NCBI GenBank assembly: GCA_034509735.1
Contig: JACGWO010000003.1
Coordinates: forward strand, 41,648,873 to 41,712,872
Origin: Sesamum alatum
Lineage: Eukaryota; Streptophyta; Magnoliopsida; Lamiales; Pedaliaceae
Reading direction: 5' to 3'
Length of the DNA stretch: 64,000 nucleotides
Each line of letters opens with the position of its first letter. Positions within the stretch are counted from its first letter, which is position 1. The notes below the pieces were generated by a model, which saw only the letters and a program-made list of their open reading frames with translations, had not been told where the DNA came from and did not search any database. Shown here piece after piece: positions 43,256 through 54,800 of the stretch. The position numbers and the translations under genes were made by a program.

Positions 43256-44095
43256 TAAATTTTTTTATGGCAAAAATGCCCTATTGTTTTCACCCCCTAA
43301 CATATGTCTATTACAATCATTCCCCTAAAATATAATTTAAATTATTAAAAAAATTTATTTCAAATAAACACTACCCAAAATTTATGATTTTTGGTAATTA
43401 GTATAGAATCTTTTTTACATAACTATTTAAAATTTACATAATTTTGCTAGTTATATTGAATATTTTAAAAAAAATAAATTATCAATACAATTTTATAAAT
43501 TAAATCGAATACATATATATACACGATAAAAATTAATCTATAATATTTTATAATTTTTTGAGTAATAATACGATACGTTTTAAGTGTACATGTAATTGGA
43601 TAAAAATTTATAAGTTATATAACAGATTATTTTTATAAAATTATGTGCATTATGTATTTGCACATATCTACATGTATTAATTTTTCAACATAAATAATTT
43701 ACTTTGTATATTTGCATATATTGAGCTTGTAAATATCTTTTGTATTACAAAATTTATAAAAACTATAAATATTAAAAATTATTTTTTAAATAAAGTTTCA
43801 GTAAATTTTTAATCACTAATAGTAGTTTTGGAAGATTTTTTTAATCAAATATACTTTAGGGAGTAAAATAAAAAGTTTATGGGCTAAGTGAGAAGGGTAT
43901 TTTTGTCCTGTCAATGCCAAATTATCTTATCAATGGGATTTTTGTTACATTTCATACTTTAAGGGTGTAAATGAGACGACATGCATAGTTCGTGGGTGCA
44001 AAATGTATTTAACCTATATTATATCATATATAAATATATGAGAAAAAAAATATTTTTTTAAAATTATTTAGTTTGGGAAGTCAAATTGGTGAATA

Positions 44096-44704
44096 CAGTA
44101 AAACCTCTATAAATTAATAATATCGGGACCAAGTAATTTGATTAATTTAAAGAGGTATTAATTAATCGATATATTAATAATTTATTAAATTAAAGAGATT
44201 TGTTCTGATTCAACAAACTTGCAATGTTCTTTATGAATAAAACATATACATTGTATTGACTAATTGAATAAAGTTCATGTACAATGTGACTAATAAATGT
44301 AATACATTCCCCTTTTCTTTGAAAAAAAAAAGTAAAGTTCATTATAGTACGTAGTAATCGTTAAAATCACTTATTGGATTATCCAAGTAAAAATTATACA
44401 TGTTCAGAGGGCCAAAGTTTAGACGAAATTGTAGCTAGTGTTGTTGAAACTTCTATTGAGTATGAAACTAACAATAGGAATCATATTTTACTAAATTATT
44501 CTAGTTATATTTGTAATGTTATAACATTATTAATTTATAATACTGAAAGGACCATAAATTTATATAAGACTCTTTTGAAAAATTATTATTTTATTAATTA
44601 TTAAAATTATTAATTTAGACCTTGGGCCAAGTCGGGACTAAAAAAATATATTATTTTAAAGAAATTATTAATTTATTGAGTATTAATCTATAGAGGTTTT
44701 ATTG
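44096..44704. mobile_element. Emigrant/Lemi1-type (pogo-like) non-autonomous element
   Basis: The left end CAGTAAAACCTCTATAAATT and the right end, reverse complemented, CAATAAAACCTCTATAGATT form a terminal inverted repeat flanked by TA on both sides (44094-44095 and 44705-44706), the signature of Tc1/mariner-pogo elements. This terminus is well known from the plant Emigrant/Lemi1 group. A 76-codon open frame (44374-44604), beginning MDYPSKNYTCSEGQSLDEIV, could be a relic of the transposase C-terminus, but I cannot confirm that. Confidence 0.8.
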
Positions 44705-44706
44705 TA

Positions 44707-45339
44707 TATTAAGGAGGAGTTGAAAGTGTTTTCATATATAAATAACTAGACACTATGGCACGCAGTACCTGCGCGCATATCTTTAAATAATATTTTTATT
44801 TTATTAAAGTTCATAATTTGTTTTTGTATATTTTAACTTCTTATTGTCTTACAATCTCACGTATAAAAACTGTCCGATAATTTTTTCTAATGCGTTAATT
44901 ATCAATAAATATTTTACTCAAATTAAATTAAAAATTAAGAAGTTTCCCAATATCTGTTATTTCTATTTCAATCAACAATAAGTTTAAACAAAATGAGAGT
45001 AAATTTTATTTTTTGAGTATATTAATTGCATGGAATTAATTTTTTTTAAAAAACTTCATTGAGTAGTTAATTCAATATGAGTAGGGAAGTTTAAGGGCAT
45101 TTTTGGTATTATAATAATTTGGTGTAGTGGTATCAAAACTACCACTTTGAATTTATAAACCCTCTTCTCTTTATAATAGTATAGAAGATAATGAAAAGAT
45201 ATATATATATATATATACATATATATAAAGATAATATATATAAATAGATAGACAGATGGATAGATTAGTATAGATAGATGAAAGTATTTAGAGTTGTGGA
45301 AGTTTTGATCTGGAAGCCATAGGTGTTTCAAAGTCTACC
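44707..45339. other. AT-rich intergenic stretch
   Basis: No gene is seen. A (TA)n tract lies at 45200-45240, followed by GATAGATAGACAGATGGATAG repeats (45243-45285). The remainder has no recognisable element ends. Confidence 0.4.
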
Positions 45340-45857
45340 CCCCTGTGTTTGGTTTCTCTCTCACTTTATTTCTGAGATGGTAAGAAAATAAAATCAAATA
45401 TAATATTATTCAAAATATTTTTATTGAGTGTTTTGGATAATTTTAGTACATTCTCCCATATATACATACATCCACTTACAAATAAATAAATATTACTATA
45501 TACATATATACATTTATAAAAATATATAAAAGAGACATGATTTGACAATGAACAATATTTTTTTGTCTCCCAATATACAACACAATACATACAAACAATA
45601 CAAATATTACTATATATATACATATATAATAATATATAAAAGAGACATGATTTGACAATGAACAATATTTTTTATCTTCCAATATACAACACAATACATA
45701 TAATATATTTTTTACACTATTTAAAATTAACTCAAAATTCAAACTTAAACATATACCATATCTCTAACACACTTATTTATCTTTATTTTCTCTCTCTCTC
45801 TCTCTATCTCCACAAATCAAAACAAAACATCCCAAAAATAAAACCAAACACATTGTA
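45340..45857. repeat. TGTTTGGTTT-ended repeat, copy 2, with an internal tandem duplication
   Basis: The left end GTGTTTGGTTTCTCTCTCAC and the right end, reverse complemented, GTGTTTGGTTTTATTTTTGG suggest a terminal inverted repeat. Inside, a block of about 118 bases with AAGAGACATGATTTGACAAT and CCAATATACAACACAATACA is present twice (about 45500-45600 and 45610-45700), and once more in the related repeat near 47005. A (CT)n tract lies at 45790-45808. Confidence 0.6.
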
Positions 45858-45884
45858 CATTTTTTTCTCACAATACCTTAAGGC

Positions 45885-46290
45885 GCCGTTTACTTTGAGT
45901 ATTAGTCTGAATAAGAAAATTAGTATAGACTAATATCTTGTTTACTTTCATGTATGAAGGCTTTGTACAAATGCAAGGCCTTGTATTATTTACTGTTACG
46001 GTTGCATAACTTATACCATCAAAGGGGGTGGTATAAGTTATCATGTGAATAATACAACAGTAAATGCTGGAGGCAAATGTCCTTTCTACCCTCCATATTT
46101 GCGGTAGATGGCATGAGCGAAGGGCTAATGGGTAATTTTGCCATCCAACACAAGTAAATACAACAAAGTAAACACTTCATAAATTTTATCATAATTTAGT
46201 GGTACATGAAAGTAAACACCTTATAATTTATACATGGCTTTTTAATCATTCACTTAGTTCAAAATAATCCTATCAGGTAAACACTTTCAT
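45885..46290. repeat. Second copy of the GTTTACTTT-ended repeat
   Basis: It begins GGCGCCGTTTACTTTGAGTA and contains GGGCTAATGGGTAATTTTGC and CAACACAAGTAAATACAAC, the complements of sequence in 30360-30420. An internal hairpin, AACTTATACCATC / GGTATAAGTTATC, lies at 46007-46042. The two copies differ by rearrangement as well as point changes. Confidence 0.55.
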
Positions 46291-46804
46291 CTATCTATAC
46301 TAATCTATCTAGGTATAATATATTATATTATATTATATCTATAAAAGTAAGAATCCTTTTAAAAGTTTTTTTCTTTTTTCATTTGCCTAAATTAATCTTA
46401 ACTCACATTAATTACTTTTTACATTACATTGTGTATTTGTATTGATTAATGTTTATATAATTAAATGTGAATTTAATTTATTTACTAGAGTAAAAAATAA
46501 GTACCCTATAGTAGAAAAGGAAAAGGCTACAAAAATCTTGAAAACTGAAAGTACCCTATTATACTATAGGAATGGTGATGGTGTAAAGATTACTGCAATA
46601 GTTTTAAATTCTGAACTGTCAATTTCTTTGTTTCTTCTTTACTTTTTATTAATTTAATTAAATAAACTTTGCATTTCAACTGCAGTGTGTTGTGTAGTGG
46701 GCTACTTGTTGCTGGGTTGTACAATTTCCTTTGGGGCAGAAGCCCAAGATGGAGCCCAACAACATATGTACAAAGCAGCAAGTACTGAAAAAGCACTAGC
46801 AAAA
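46291..46804. other. Intergenic stretch with a shared reverse-oriented block
   Basis: No gene is seen. The block TTGTACAATTTCCTTTGGGG to CAAAGCAGCAAGTACTG (46716-46787) is the reverse complement of 35570-35640, so the two TGTTTGG-type repeats and their neighbours share a larger ancestral unit. A 71-codon frame (46442-46657) has no recognisable domain. Confidence 0.4.
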
Positions 46805-47110
46805 ATTGTACACTAGTTTTTAGCCATTTTGAAGATGAGTCGAAAACAAAATCAAGCATGATCTACTATCAAAATATCTTGTCTGGATGTTTTGGATGAT
46901 TTGGCTTAATAATCTATAAAGCATACACACAATAATATGTTATATAATTCAATTTACATACAAATAAATAAATATTAATATATACATTTATAAAAATATA
47001 TAAAAAGACATGATTTGACAATAAAAATATTTTTTATCTTCTAAATACAACACAATATATATAACATATTTTTTTACACTATTTAAAAATCAAACTCTAA
47101 TATACACCAT
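46805..47110. repeat. TGTTTGGTTT-type repeat, copy 3
   Basis: It shares AAGATGAGTCGAAAACAAAA, TGTTTTGGATGATTTGG and AAAAGACATGATTTGACAAT with copies 1 and 2. Its ends are eroded. Confidence 0.5.
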
Positions 47111-47192
47111 ATACTGAGACAAAAATTTGAGTGGGATGATGGGTTTTCAAATAAGGCAAAAATCAGACTTCCTTTCATAATATTAAAAAACA

Positions 47193-47605
47193 GGGTAATT
47201 TACAACCAACTTGATGAGATTTGGCTTTGTCGTGATTATAAATACTTTCTTTTATTTAAAAAATTATAAATATTTAAATAAAAAATAATTATGTAGTCTT
47301 AAAATAGAGAAGTGAAAATTATTACTTTATATGTAAAACAAATTCAGATTAAGTAAAATAAATAACTCATAGAGAATATTAGTCCATAAAAGAATTTTAG
47401 AAAATTTTAATATATATATAAAATTATAACTTATAATTCAAAATGGTATTTTGGGTAGTTCACCATAAAAATTGGATGGAAACATAACGGAATGAGTTCG
47501 TTGTTGGACGAACATTAAAATTAGGGAGTGTATTTGTGATTTCTCAAACAACAAGAAAGTATTTGTAATTATATCGAACATCAGGGAGGTGGCTCTAATT
47601 TACCC
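47193..47605. mobile_element. Diverged Mutator-type MITE
   Basis: The ends are GGGTAATTTACAACCAACTT (left) and GGGTAAATTAGAGCCACCTC (right, reverse complement), similar to the MITE at 42830-43255. The flanks TAAAAAACA and TAAAAAATA match at 8 of 9 positions. Both arms carry versions of 'aattataaatactttctt'. It is older in appearance than its relative. Confidence 0.7.
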
Positions 47606-47929
47606 TAAAAAATAATATTAAAATAAATTATTTCAATAAATTATGTTTTTATGATTTGTGGTAGTATATGTGTATATATATAAACTAATATAACTATACT
47701 TATTGAGTAACAACTCATTCATTGCCACATATATTTTAGGGAATAAGTCCTAGTGACTAATCGAATTGGATCATAAGTAATGCCGCAAGTCTTATTAAAT
47801 GGGTCAGCAGTATTATCTTGAATTTTAAAATTCTAGCTAAAAATTTATATAAATATTAGACTTTCAGTGAGTTTGTATTTTAAGTTTCGTTTAATCATTG
47901 TATTTATATGTTAAATTCAATCATTGTAT

Positions 47930-48250
47930 TTGTATGGTAAATTCTACTTTGCTTGTTAAATCTAGATTATTTATCCATGCTCTATTTTGGATTATCTATT
48001 CATTGCTTTTTCCTAATTATTTTTTCTAACTTTTTTACTAGTAATTTTTTATCAGGAAAATGACAATTAAATTTTTTGAATCAAATTAGTTTAAATTTTA
48101 AAATATTTTTTGAACAAATTCACAAAATAAAAAAAATATAATTATTATAATATATTCTAATTAATAACATTAATTGAATATTACGATAAAATTGTTTTAA
48201 TACATTATTACATGTGTTTAAATAATTTTTCAATTAAAGAAATTAGAAGT
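47930..48250. repeat. Dispersed repeat (copy 3 of 3)
   Basis: Matches 27830-28150 along its length (TCTACTTTGCTTGTTAAATC, TTTTTCTAACTTTTTTACTA, GAATATTACGATAAAATTGT). Non-coding; element type unknown. Confidence 0.6.
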
Positions 48251-48548
48251 AAATACAGAAATTAAACTTTACAAATTAACAAAATTATATTTGATGAAAG
48301 AATTAAATAAATATTAAAACACACACAGACACACACCATTTGGAGTGACCCAAAGTCGTGTTACTACGGGTGACGACTTTGCTTTGTATATTTCTTTCAA
48401 CAGAAAGTAACATTATTTTGGTTTTATTTTAAGATACACATCCATCACCACCTTTCCAATTTTTGATGGTATTAATTTTTGTTTATTTTATGCTATTTAC
48501 TTTTTGATTTGATAAGATTTTCATGATTATAGAATATTATTTATTTTA

Positions 48549-48767
48549 GAAAAAATTACAATTTACGTTCCACAACTTACAATTTTTACTATTTTGGTTC
48601 CATTATTTTAGCATTCACTAGATTTAGTTCCATATAAATATTTAACGGTTTGTGGTTGGGACTAAAAATATAAGTTTAGTGATTTATAGGACTAAATCTT
48701 TGAGTGTTAAAATAATAAGACCAAAATTGCAAAGATGGTAAGTTGTGCAATGTAAAATGCAATTTTT
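48549..48767. mobile_element. Small inverted-repeat MITE
   Basis: The left AAAAATTACAATTTACGTTC and the right, reverse complemented, AAAAATTGCATTTTACATTG extend about 75 bases each (AACTTACAATTTTTACTATT versus AACTTACCATCTTTGCAATT), so most of the element folds on itself. A target duplication is not clear, although TTTATTTTA is present on each side at slightly different distances. Confidence 0.6.
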
Positions 48768-49236
48768 CTGTTTATTTTACATGCAACATTAACAACAAAT
48801 AATCGAATTAGACTGGAAAAAACAACAATTTTTTTTTTGTAGAAAAGGTTTCATGATTGGCCGTGAGGGTGTGGACACAAAGAATGTGGTGTCAAGAAAA
48901 TTTATGCAAAACTACAATCTTCTCTCACTCGTAACTTAAGGTATATATTATTCAATAACTTTTTATATCTACAAAATATTACGGTTAAATGCAAATTACC
49001 CCCTGTGCTATTCGAAATGTTCAAAAAAATCCTTATAAAAAATAAAAGGCCATTTTACCCCCTTATGTTTTTTTTTTAAAAAAAGCAATTTTTCCTATTT
49101 ATTTAGGTGAAAGGCTAAGCCAGTGAAAAACAAGTACAACTACAAATTGATTCAATTGATGAAAATACGGATTTAGTTTATGAAAAAAAATTCAATTTAG
49201 TTCTTAGAAGTCTACTAGTGCCTTTCATTTCGTATG

Positions 49237-49271
<35 letters not shown>

Positions 49272-49374
49272 ATGGCTATTTTATATAAATTATTTTGTTC
49301 CCGATCATTATTGACATGTATTAAATTTTCTGACCAATTTAAAAATATGAATAATCCTCCCAAACAATCCCCAC
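48768..49374. other. Intergenic stretch with one isolated repeat end
   Basis: GGTTAAATGCAAATTACCCC (48984 onward) resembles the terminus of the local Mutator-type MITEs, but its partner end is not found, so it is probably truncated. A poly-T tract of about 27 bases lies at 49240-49267. No gene is seen. Confidence 0.45.
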
Positions 49375-49686
49375 ATGAAGAGGACTGCTAGAAATATCAG
49401 GAACATAACGTCGAAGTACACTCAATTACCTGTTACCCGAACTGGTAAAGCAGCAAATCTAGATGGAAATTTAAGAGTTCCATTTTTTGCTTTCTCTGAG
49501 GATGTACCCCTCTGTCACCCTCAACTCGGAATTCCCACTCTATCGTTCTCATATTTTTGGGCAAGTTACCAGACAAGTGAGACACCCGCGAAAATGTTGG
49601 AACGCAGTCATGTCCTCATGAAGGGCTTCGTGACTGCTACCCCTTTTATAGCAATTCCCATCCTTTTTTTAGTTGGTCTACTATAG
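49375..49686 (+). CDS. Unidentified 103-codon open frame
   Basis: An open frame from ATG 49375 to TAG 49684-49686 lies in a 310-base patch that is more GC-balanced than its surroundings. The predicted protein starts MKRTARNIRNITSKYTQLPV, has a central segment rich in Pro, Ser and Phe, and ends in a hydrophobic stretch (TPFIAIPILFLVGLL) that could span a membrane. I do not recognise the family. It could be a fragment of an organelle-derived or captured sequence, or chance. There are no introns, no clear promoter, and no neighbours to suggest a role. It is reported because length and composition stand out, not because function is supported. Confidence 0.3.
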   Translation: MKRTARNIRNITSKYTQLPVTRTGKAANLDGNLRVPFFAFSEDVPLCHPQLGIPTLSFSYFWASYQTSETPAKMLERSHVLMKGFVTATPFIAIPILFLVGLL

Positions 49687-49849
49687 AGCAGCCTGCGGGT
49701 CTCGTTTAGAGCTTCCCGCGCCAGTAATCCTTTTATTCATTTATGCATCTAATAAAATTATGTATGTGAGAACCGAATGCCACCATTGCTAGTATGAATA
49801 GAGATAATTCTTAATTCTAATTGATACCTACATCAATTATTTCTAATCC

Positions 49850-50430
49850 CAAAATTCTAATTTTAAATTTAATATTTGCAAGCCCAAGGCCCATCCACCT
49901 CAACCGACACATCGGCCATACTGTACACATCATATGCCACCTCATTCTAAAGGGCACCAACAAGGATGCACGTGCCGGCTAATCAAAGATACCGATAACT
50001 AAACTTTTAGATTTTCGACTAACCTGACAGAACTCTTCCTACTGGCATATCTTCTGGATGATGTGTCCAGCAACAGGATAAACACCATCTTAATAGGCAT
50101 CCCAAGGATTTTGAAGATATATCAACTCCCAAAACTGACCCCTAAATCTCACAACTTATTCGTATAAATAAGGATCTAGGTAAGTCAACCAGTTAACTAA
50201 GCTCATCTAACAAGTCCACTCATTTTCTTTCATTTTTCTACACTTCACCTACCATTTCAACACTCAACCATACTCCATCTTTGAATTACTCAATTTATAT
50301 AATCCAACATGTTTTTATTCGAATTCCTTTGTTTATTCTATTGAATACTTTACTAATTTAATCATTAGAGTGTTAATCCGTACTTTGCAGGTTAGTCCTT
50401 TAGACTTCGGCGTGCATCACTAATAGTTTA
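49850..50430 (+). repeat. Possible solo LTR or LTR fragment
   Basis: The stretch has the layout of an LTR of a plant Gypsy-type element: a GC-richer upstream half, a TATA box (CGTATAAATAAGG, about 50160-50172), a leader rich in pyrimidines, and a run ending with TTTGCAGGTTAGTCC and CTTCGGCGTGCATCAC, similar in plan to the 3' part of many Gypsy LTRs. No second LTR, PBS or internal domain was seen nearby, and no target duplication was resolved. Confidence 0.35.
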
Positions 50431-51851
50431 AAATTTTTAAATGAAATAATAATCCAAAAATTCTACTACTTATTTATGTAAAATAGGTTTCACGTAATAG
50501 GATTTGAAAAGAAAAAAAAAAAAGAGAGATTATCACCTACACATAGGGAGCATGTCAAATAACATATTTAAATATATATTCTCTCTAACACTTTAAACTT
50601 TAAAATGTGTGATCATGCTACAATATTTAGCCAATAATTAAGTGATAAAGAGCGATTAACCAAAGAAACCTGCATAGTTAGCCACATGGAATAAATGATT
50701 TCTGCAACAATGTCAAGAAAAGAGTCCTTGATTCTACAATAATTTCATCGAGCGAGTATATATAATGAAAAATAATCTCAATATTATAATGTATGGTATA
50801 AAGTTTTTTTTTTTTTTTTTTTTTTTTACCTTGGTGGGCATTACTTGCTGGGATGTTTGGTTGGGTCCACTTCCTTACTTTTGAACTTGTAAAATAGATA
50901 ATTTTTAAGTGGCACCATCACTTTTGATTTATGGACAATATTGGGAGGGGTTGAAAACAACAAACCTTTGGATTAGGTTTCTTGCAATGACAGTGCATTA
51001 ATGGCAACCTATCTTTAATGGTCGGAAACTTGAAGACGATATTAGTACCTGTTTAGTTGGGAACAAATTTGAGAATTAACTTTTTGCAATTAATTTGGGG
51101 ACGAGGAGTAGCTAAGAATCCCACCCACCCATTCGGGAAATTAATGTTGGATGAGTACTGAACAGTCACGGGCCGACTGAATTAATAGCGGGCCTCCTAA
51201 TTTCGTAGTAAACGGCTGATTGAGTGGGAGAAAGCCAAATATCCAGCTTAGTCCCGGTTAGTAAACATTGCCTTGAGGTTTATTTTTGTATAATAAATAG
51301 GTCCATTTAGTTGTTAAAGTTTATCAAGTTTGTTGATATTAGCAAAATAATTGAATGAAGATTGATATTGTCATCGATAACTTATTACTGACTTATTGTA
51401 GGTCAATTAATTCTTTTTATTATCAAACTAATCTTATACATGTTCACACATTAATGCATGTGAGCAGGTATATCTTTACTATTACAAGAGTAGTTTAGTT
51501 AGAAAAGATTTATTTCACCTGCAATAAGTCAGTAATAAGTCAATCGATAGTAACTACTGATTTTTATTTAATATTTTTTGTTAATATCAATGAATTCGTT
51601 GAATTTTGACTAATGAAAACGCTTATTTATTACACAAAAGTAAAATTTAAGGATAATAGATATAATTTTTAAATTATATGAGATTTACGTGTAATTGCAT
51701 CAAAACTTCGGGGTTTAAATTATCCCTTTGATTTATCATAATTTTTGAAAATTTAATAATATAAACGAAAGTCGCATTTTTAACCTTATAGTGTTCTCCA
51801 TTCAAACACTGAAATGAAAATACAAGCAAGAAGAAGAAGGGAGAAGGAGGA
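50431..51851. other. Intergenic region upstream of the metallophosphoesterase gene
   Basis: No gene is seen. A poly-T tract lies at 50803-50827. The block at 51500-51600 (TTTTTTGTTAATATCAATGA and ACTGACTTATTG-like phrases) is related to the repeat at 27240-27745. The last 80 bases or so before the ATG are purine-rich (AAGAAGAAGAAGGGAGAAGG) and likely form the 5' leader. I could not assign a TATA box with confidence. Confidence 0.4.
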
Positions 51852-54800
51852 ATGGGAAATCTGATTCCGATCACCATTTTCCTTGTACTCAGTGCAATCC
51901 CATCGTCATCGTCGTCAATCTCTTCTGGTAAGAGAGAAGTGATTGAGGTTGGGGGTGGTCCAGATGATCTGGTGTGGGTGGTGCAGCTCTCTGATCTTCA
52001 CTTCAGCGTGCATCATCCTGAGAGGGCCCGGGAATTTCGGGAGATTGTGGGCCCATCTCTCTCCTTCATCAACCCTTCTTTAGTCTTTCTCACCGGTGAT
52101 CTCACTGGTTAGTACTTCTCTCAACACTTACTCCACTCAATATTGTTTCTGATATTTTTAGGTTGTTTAAGTGGTAAAGATCTTATCTTTTTGGTTTTTG
52201 GTTTCTGGTTTTCAGGTTTATTTCTTATTAACTAGCTGTTCTACAAGTTGGTACTGGGATTTTTACTGTCTTGTTTTAGTTTTACATCATTCTAGGCTTG
52301 TCATTTATATATGAATTAGAAGAGTGTGTGGAAGTGTTCTGTTCCAAGAATTCTTTGGTTGATAGAGATTCTTTTTTTCTCTTGCCCTAATTCAGGTTTT
52401 TGTATACTCCTTTTCATATATGAAAGTTACCCCTTTACCTAAAAAAAGTCGGCTTTTTGTTTCCTAAGAAAGAATACATTTTGGGGTTTTCAATCTTTAA
52501 GGATGTTTTAAGGTTTAAAGTTTAGGATTCTTTGTGAGGAAGAGGAATTAAGTGTTACTTTTTGCTGAATTTGTTACAAGTCAAACCTTGATGCTTAAAG
52601 ACATGAATAACATCTTCAAGGAGCTTTTGGTGTTTCAGGTGATAACCATCATAGTGAGTGTACCTTGTAGCTGCTATTAATTGATTTATAAGCTATGGTT
52701 ACTCCATCAGTTAGAGAAACCAATTGATGTTTTAACATGGTCATAGTTGCATCTATTTTGGACGTGGAAGAATAAATGAGTTTCACTTTAGAAATAAGGA
52801 TAAGCCCGCGTCTCTGTCTTGTTGATAACGTGTAGAACAACTTGTGTAATGGTGATATTCCCACGAATGTGCAATCGTTTCATGATAACTTTCAACTCCT
52901 CTATCTGATGCTACAGGCTTTAAACTGACATTATAGAGAATTTTTGGTTTTCTGTATCTTCAGATGGTAAAAGCAAGGACTTATTGATAATGAAACAAGA
53001 TGAAGAGGAGTGGATCGAATACCAGAAAGTGATGCAGGATGTTGTTCAGAGGAGTGGACTTGACAAGAGCGCCTTTTATGACGTTCGAGGAAATCATGAT
53101 AACTTTGGTGTTCCTGTAATTGGTGGTTCCTTTGATTTTTATTCAAAATACAGCATCAATGGGCAGCTACAAAGAAGTGGAACAGTCAATAGCGTGACCA
53201 TTCAGGTAGGTCGCTCTCTTTAACTTTAGGTTGCCCAGCAATAGTTATCAATATCTTCCCATGGCAATAGTTCCTTTCTTTAAGTGGATTGACTGTGTTG
53301 CACTGTGCAGACCAGCAAAAGGAAACTCCTTTTTGTTGGGTTCGACAGCACAATGTCTTCTGGGTTGCGTGGCCCGACCAACCTGTTTGGACATCCAACT
53401 GATGAACTGCTAGCAGAAATAAATTCTGAGCTCTCGCAATGGGATTCTCAACCGACTCAATCAGTTACCAAGGTGTCCTTTGGGCATTTTCCCCTTTCAT
53501 TTTCTGCAGCCTCAAAGTCTGGAAAGGCCCTGCAGGACATATTCATCAAACACTCTTTAGATGCTTACTTATGTGGGCATTTGCACACCAAATTTGGGAA
53601 GAATTTAAAGCGGCACCATCACTCCAGTCATCATGCTTCATATTCCAAACAATTATTCCAGCTGAATGGTCATTGGACGCCTTCAGGCAATGCCTCTAGT
53701 TGTTCCAAGGATGCAACAAGTATTGGTGCGTTCTGGGAATGGGAAATGGGTGATTGGAGGAAGAGTAGAGCCATGCGTATTTTGGCTATTGATGGGGGTC
53801 ATATTTCGTTTGTAGATATCAACTTCAAGTTAGGAGCCAAGGAAACTATTATATTGCCAACGTTTCCTTTAGACTCGCGCTTTATTTCAGCATCATCGCC
53901 AAACTATAAATGTGGTTCAACTGATCCATCTTCACATGAGTTCATTAGAGCTCTTGTTTTCTCTGCTTCTCCAATTGTATCTGTTTTGGCTAAGATATAC
54001 GACTCTAGCCCTGGAAATCTCGTTCTTGTGTTGGAGACACAAATGACAAAGCTTGCAGGATCCCATGGTAACCTCTATGTTGCTCCATGGAATATTCAAG
54101 CTTTTGAGGATCCATCTCCTGACAGATTCCTACTTCAAGTAGAGGTATCTGATATTATGGGCAGATCAACTGCCACTGAACTTAGGCCGTTCTCGGTAAG
54201 TGGTATCTCTGCCAAGGTCCCGTGGAGTTGGAAAGAATTTTTTGTGATGGGTTGTCAATGGGATTCGTTGTACTACCCGATACTCTGGTGTTTTTATCTT
54301 TTAGTCCTTGCCATTCTTCTAATACCAAAAGCACTCCTTTCTTTTTCAAGGAGGCAGTATACATATAAAAACTTTAAAGCCAACAAAAGCCTCATCAATG
54401 GACTTTCTTGGATATTTACGGAGCTATACAATGTTCCGGTAGCATGGTGCTGTGTGGTAGCTTATTTGTTTTACCTTGTGTTATGCCCTTGGTTTTATGG
54501 CCAAGTTTTTACAGAAGGGAGAGAACGAGCATACATGACTTACAGAGGTTGGGTGTCAAGTTTCAATAATTCGGGAAGGCTAGAATTTCTTGGGTCTCCA
54601 GATGTAATGGTGGTGGTTCTTCCACATCTTCTTTTTGTAGTTTTGCCTGCAATAATGACAATCATGGTTTTGGCTGCTGAAAGCGGAATGCATCGTGATT
54701 ATCTTCTTTCTCATTCAAGTAAGAAGAAAGATGATTATGATGGTCAAGATAAGGAATCTGCATCGGCTGATAGTTTCATCAGTGGAACGTCAGAAACTAT

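Larger units (their letters stand above)
35764..44014. mobile_element. Mutator-type MITE split by a retrotransposon and a second MITE
   Basis: The left end GTGTTAAATACACTTTG (35764-35780) and the right end, reverse complemented, GGTTAAATACATTTTGC form a terminal inverted repeat that resumes at 42744 after the retrotransposon (CATTTACCCTCCTAAATTAT versus CATTTACACCCTTAAAGTAT). The perfect 9-mer TATATTATA lies on both sides (35755-35763 and 44015-44023). Subtracting the LTR retrotransposon and the inner MITE with their target duplications leaves an original element of about 850 bp. Confidence 0.85.

Noticed and set aside
49240..49267. Poly-T tract as the tail of a SINE or processed pseudogene on the minus strand
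   Set aside because: No RNA polymerase III promoter boxes, no gene-like body next to it and no flanking duplication could be seen.
49692..49735. tRNA-like or hairpin terminator sequence after the 103-codon frame
   Set aside because: Only one short GC stem (GCGGG / CCCGC) is visible, without cloverleaf arms or a T-loop motif.
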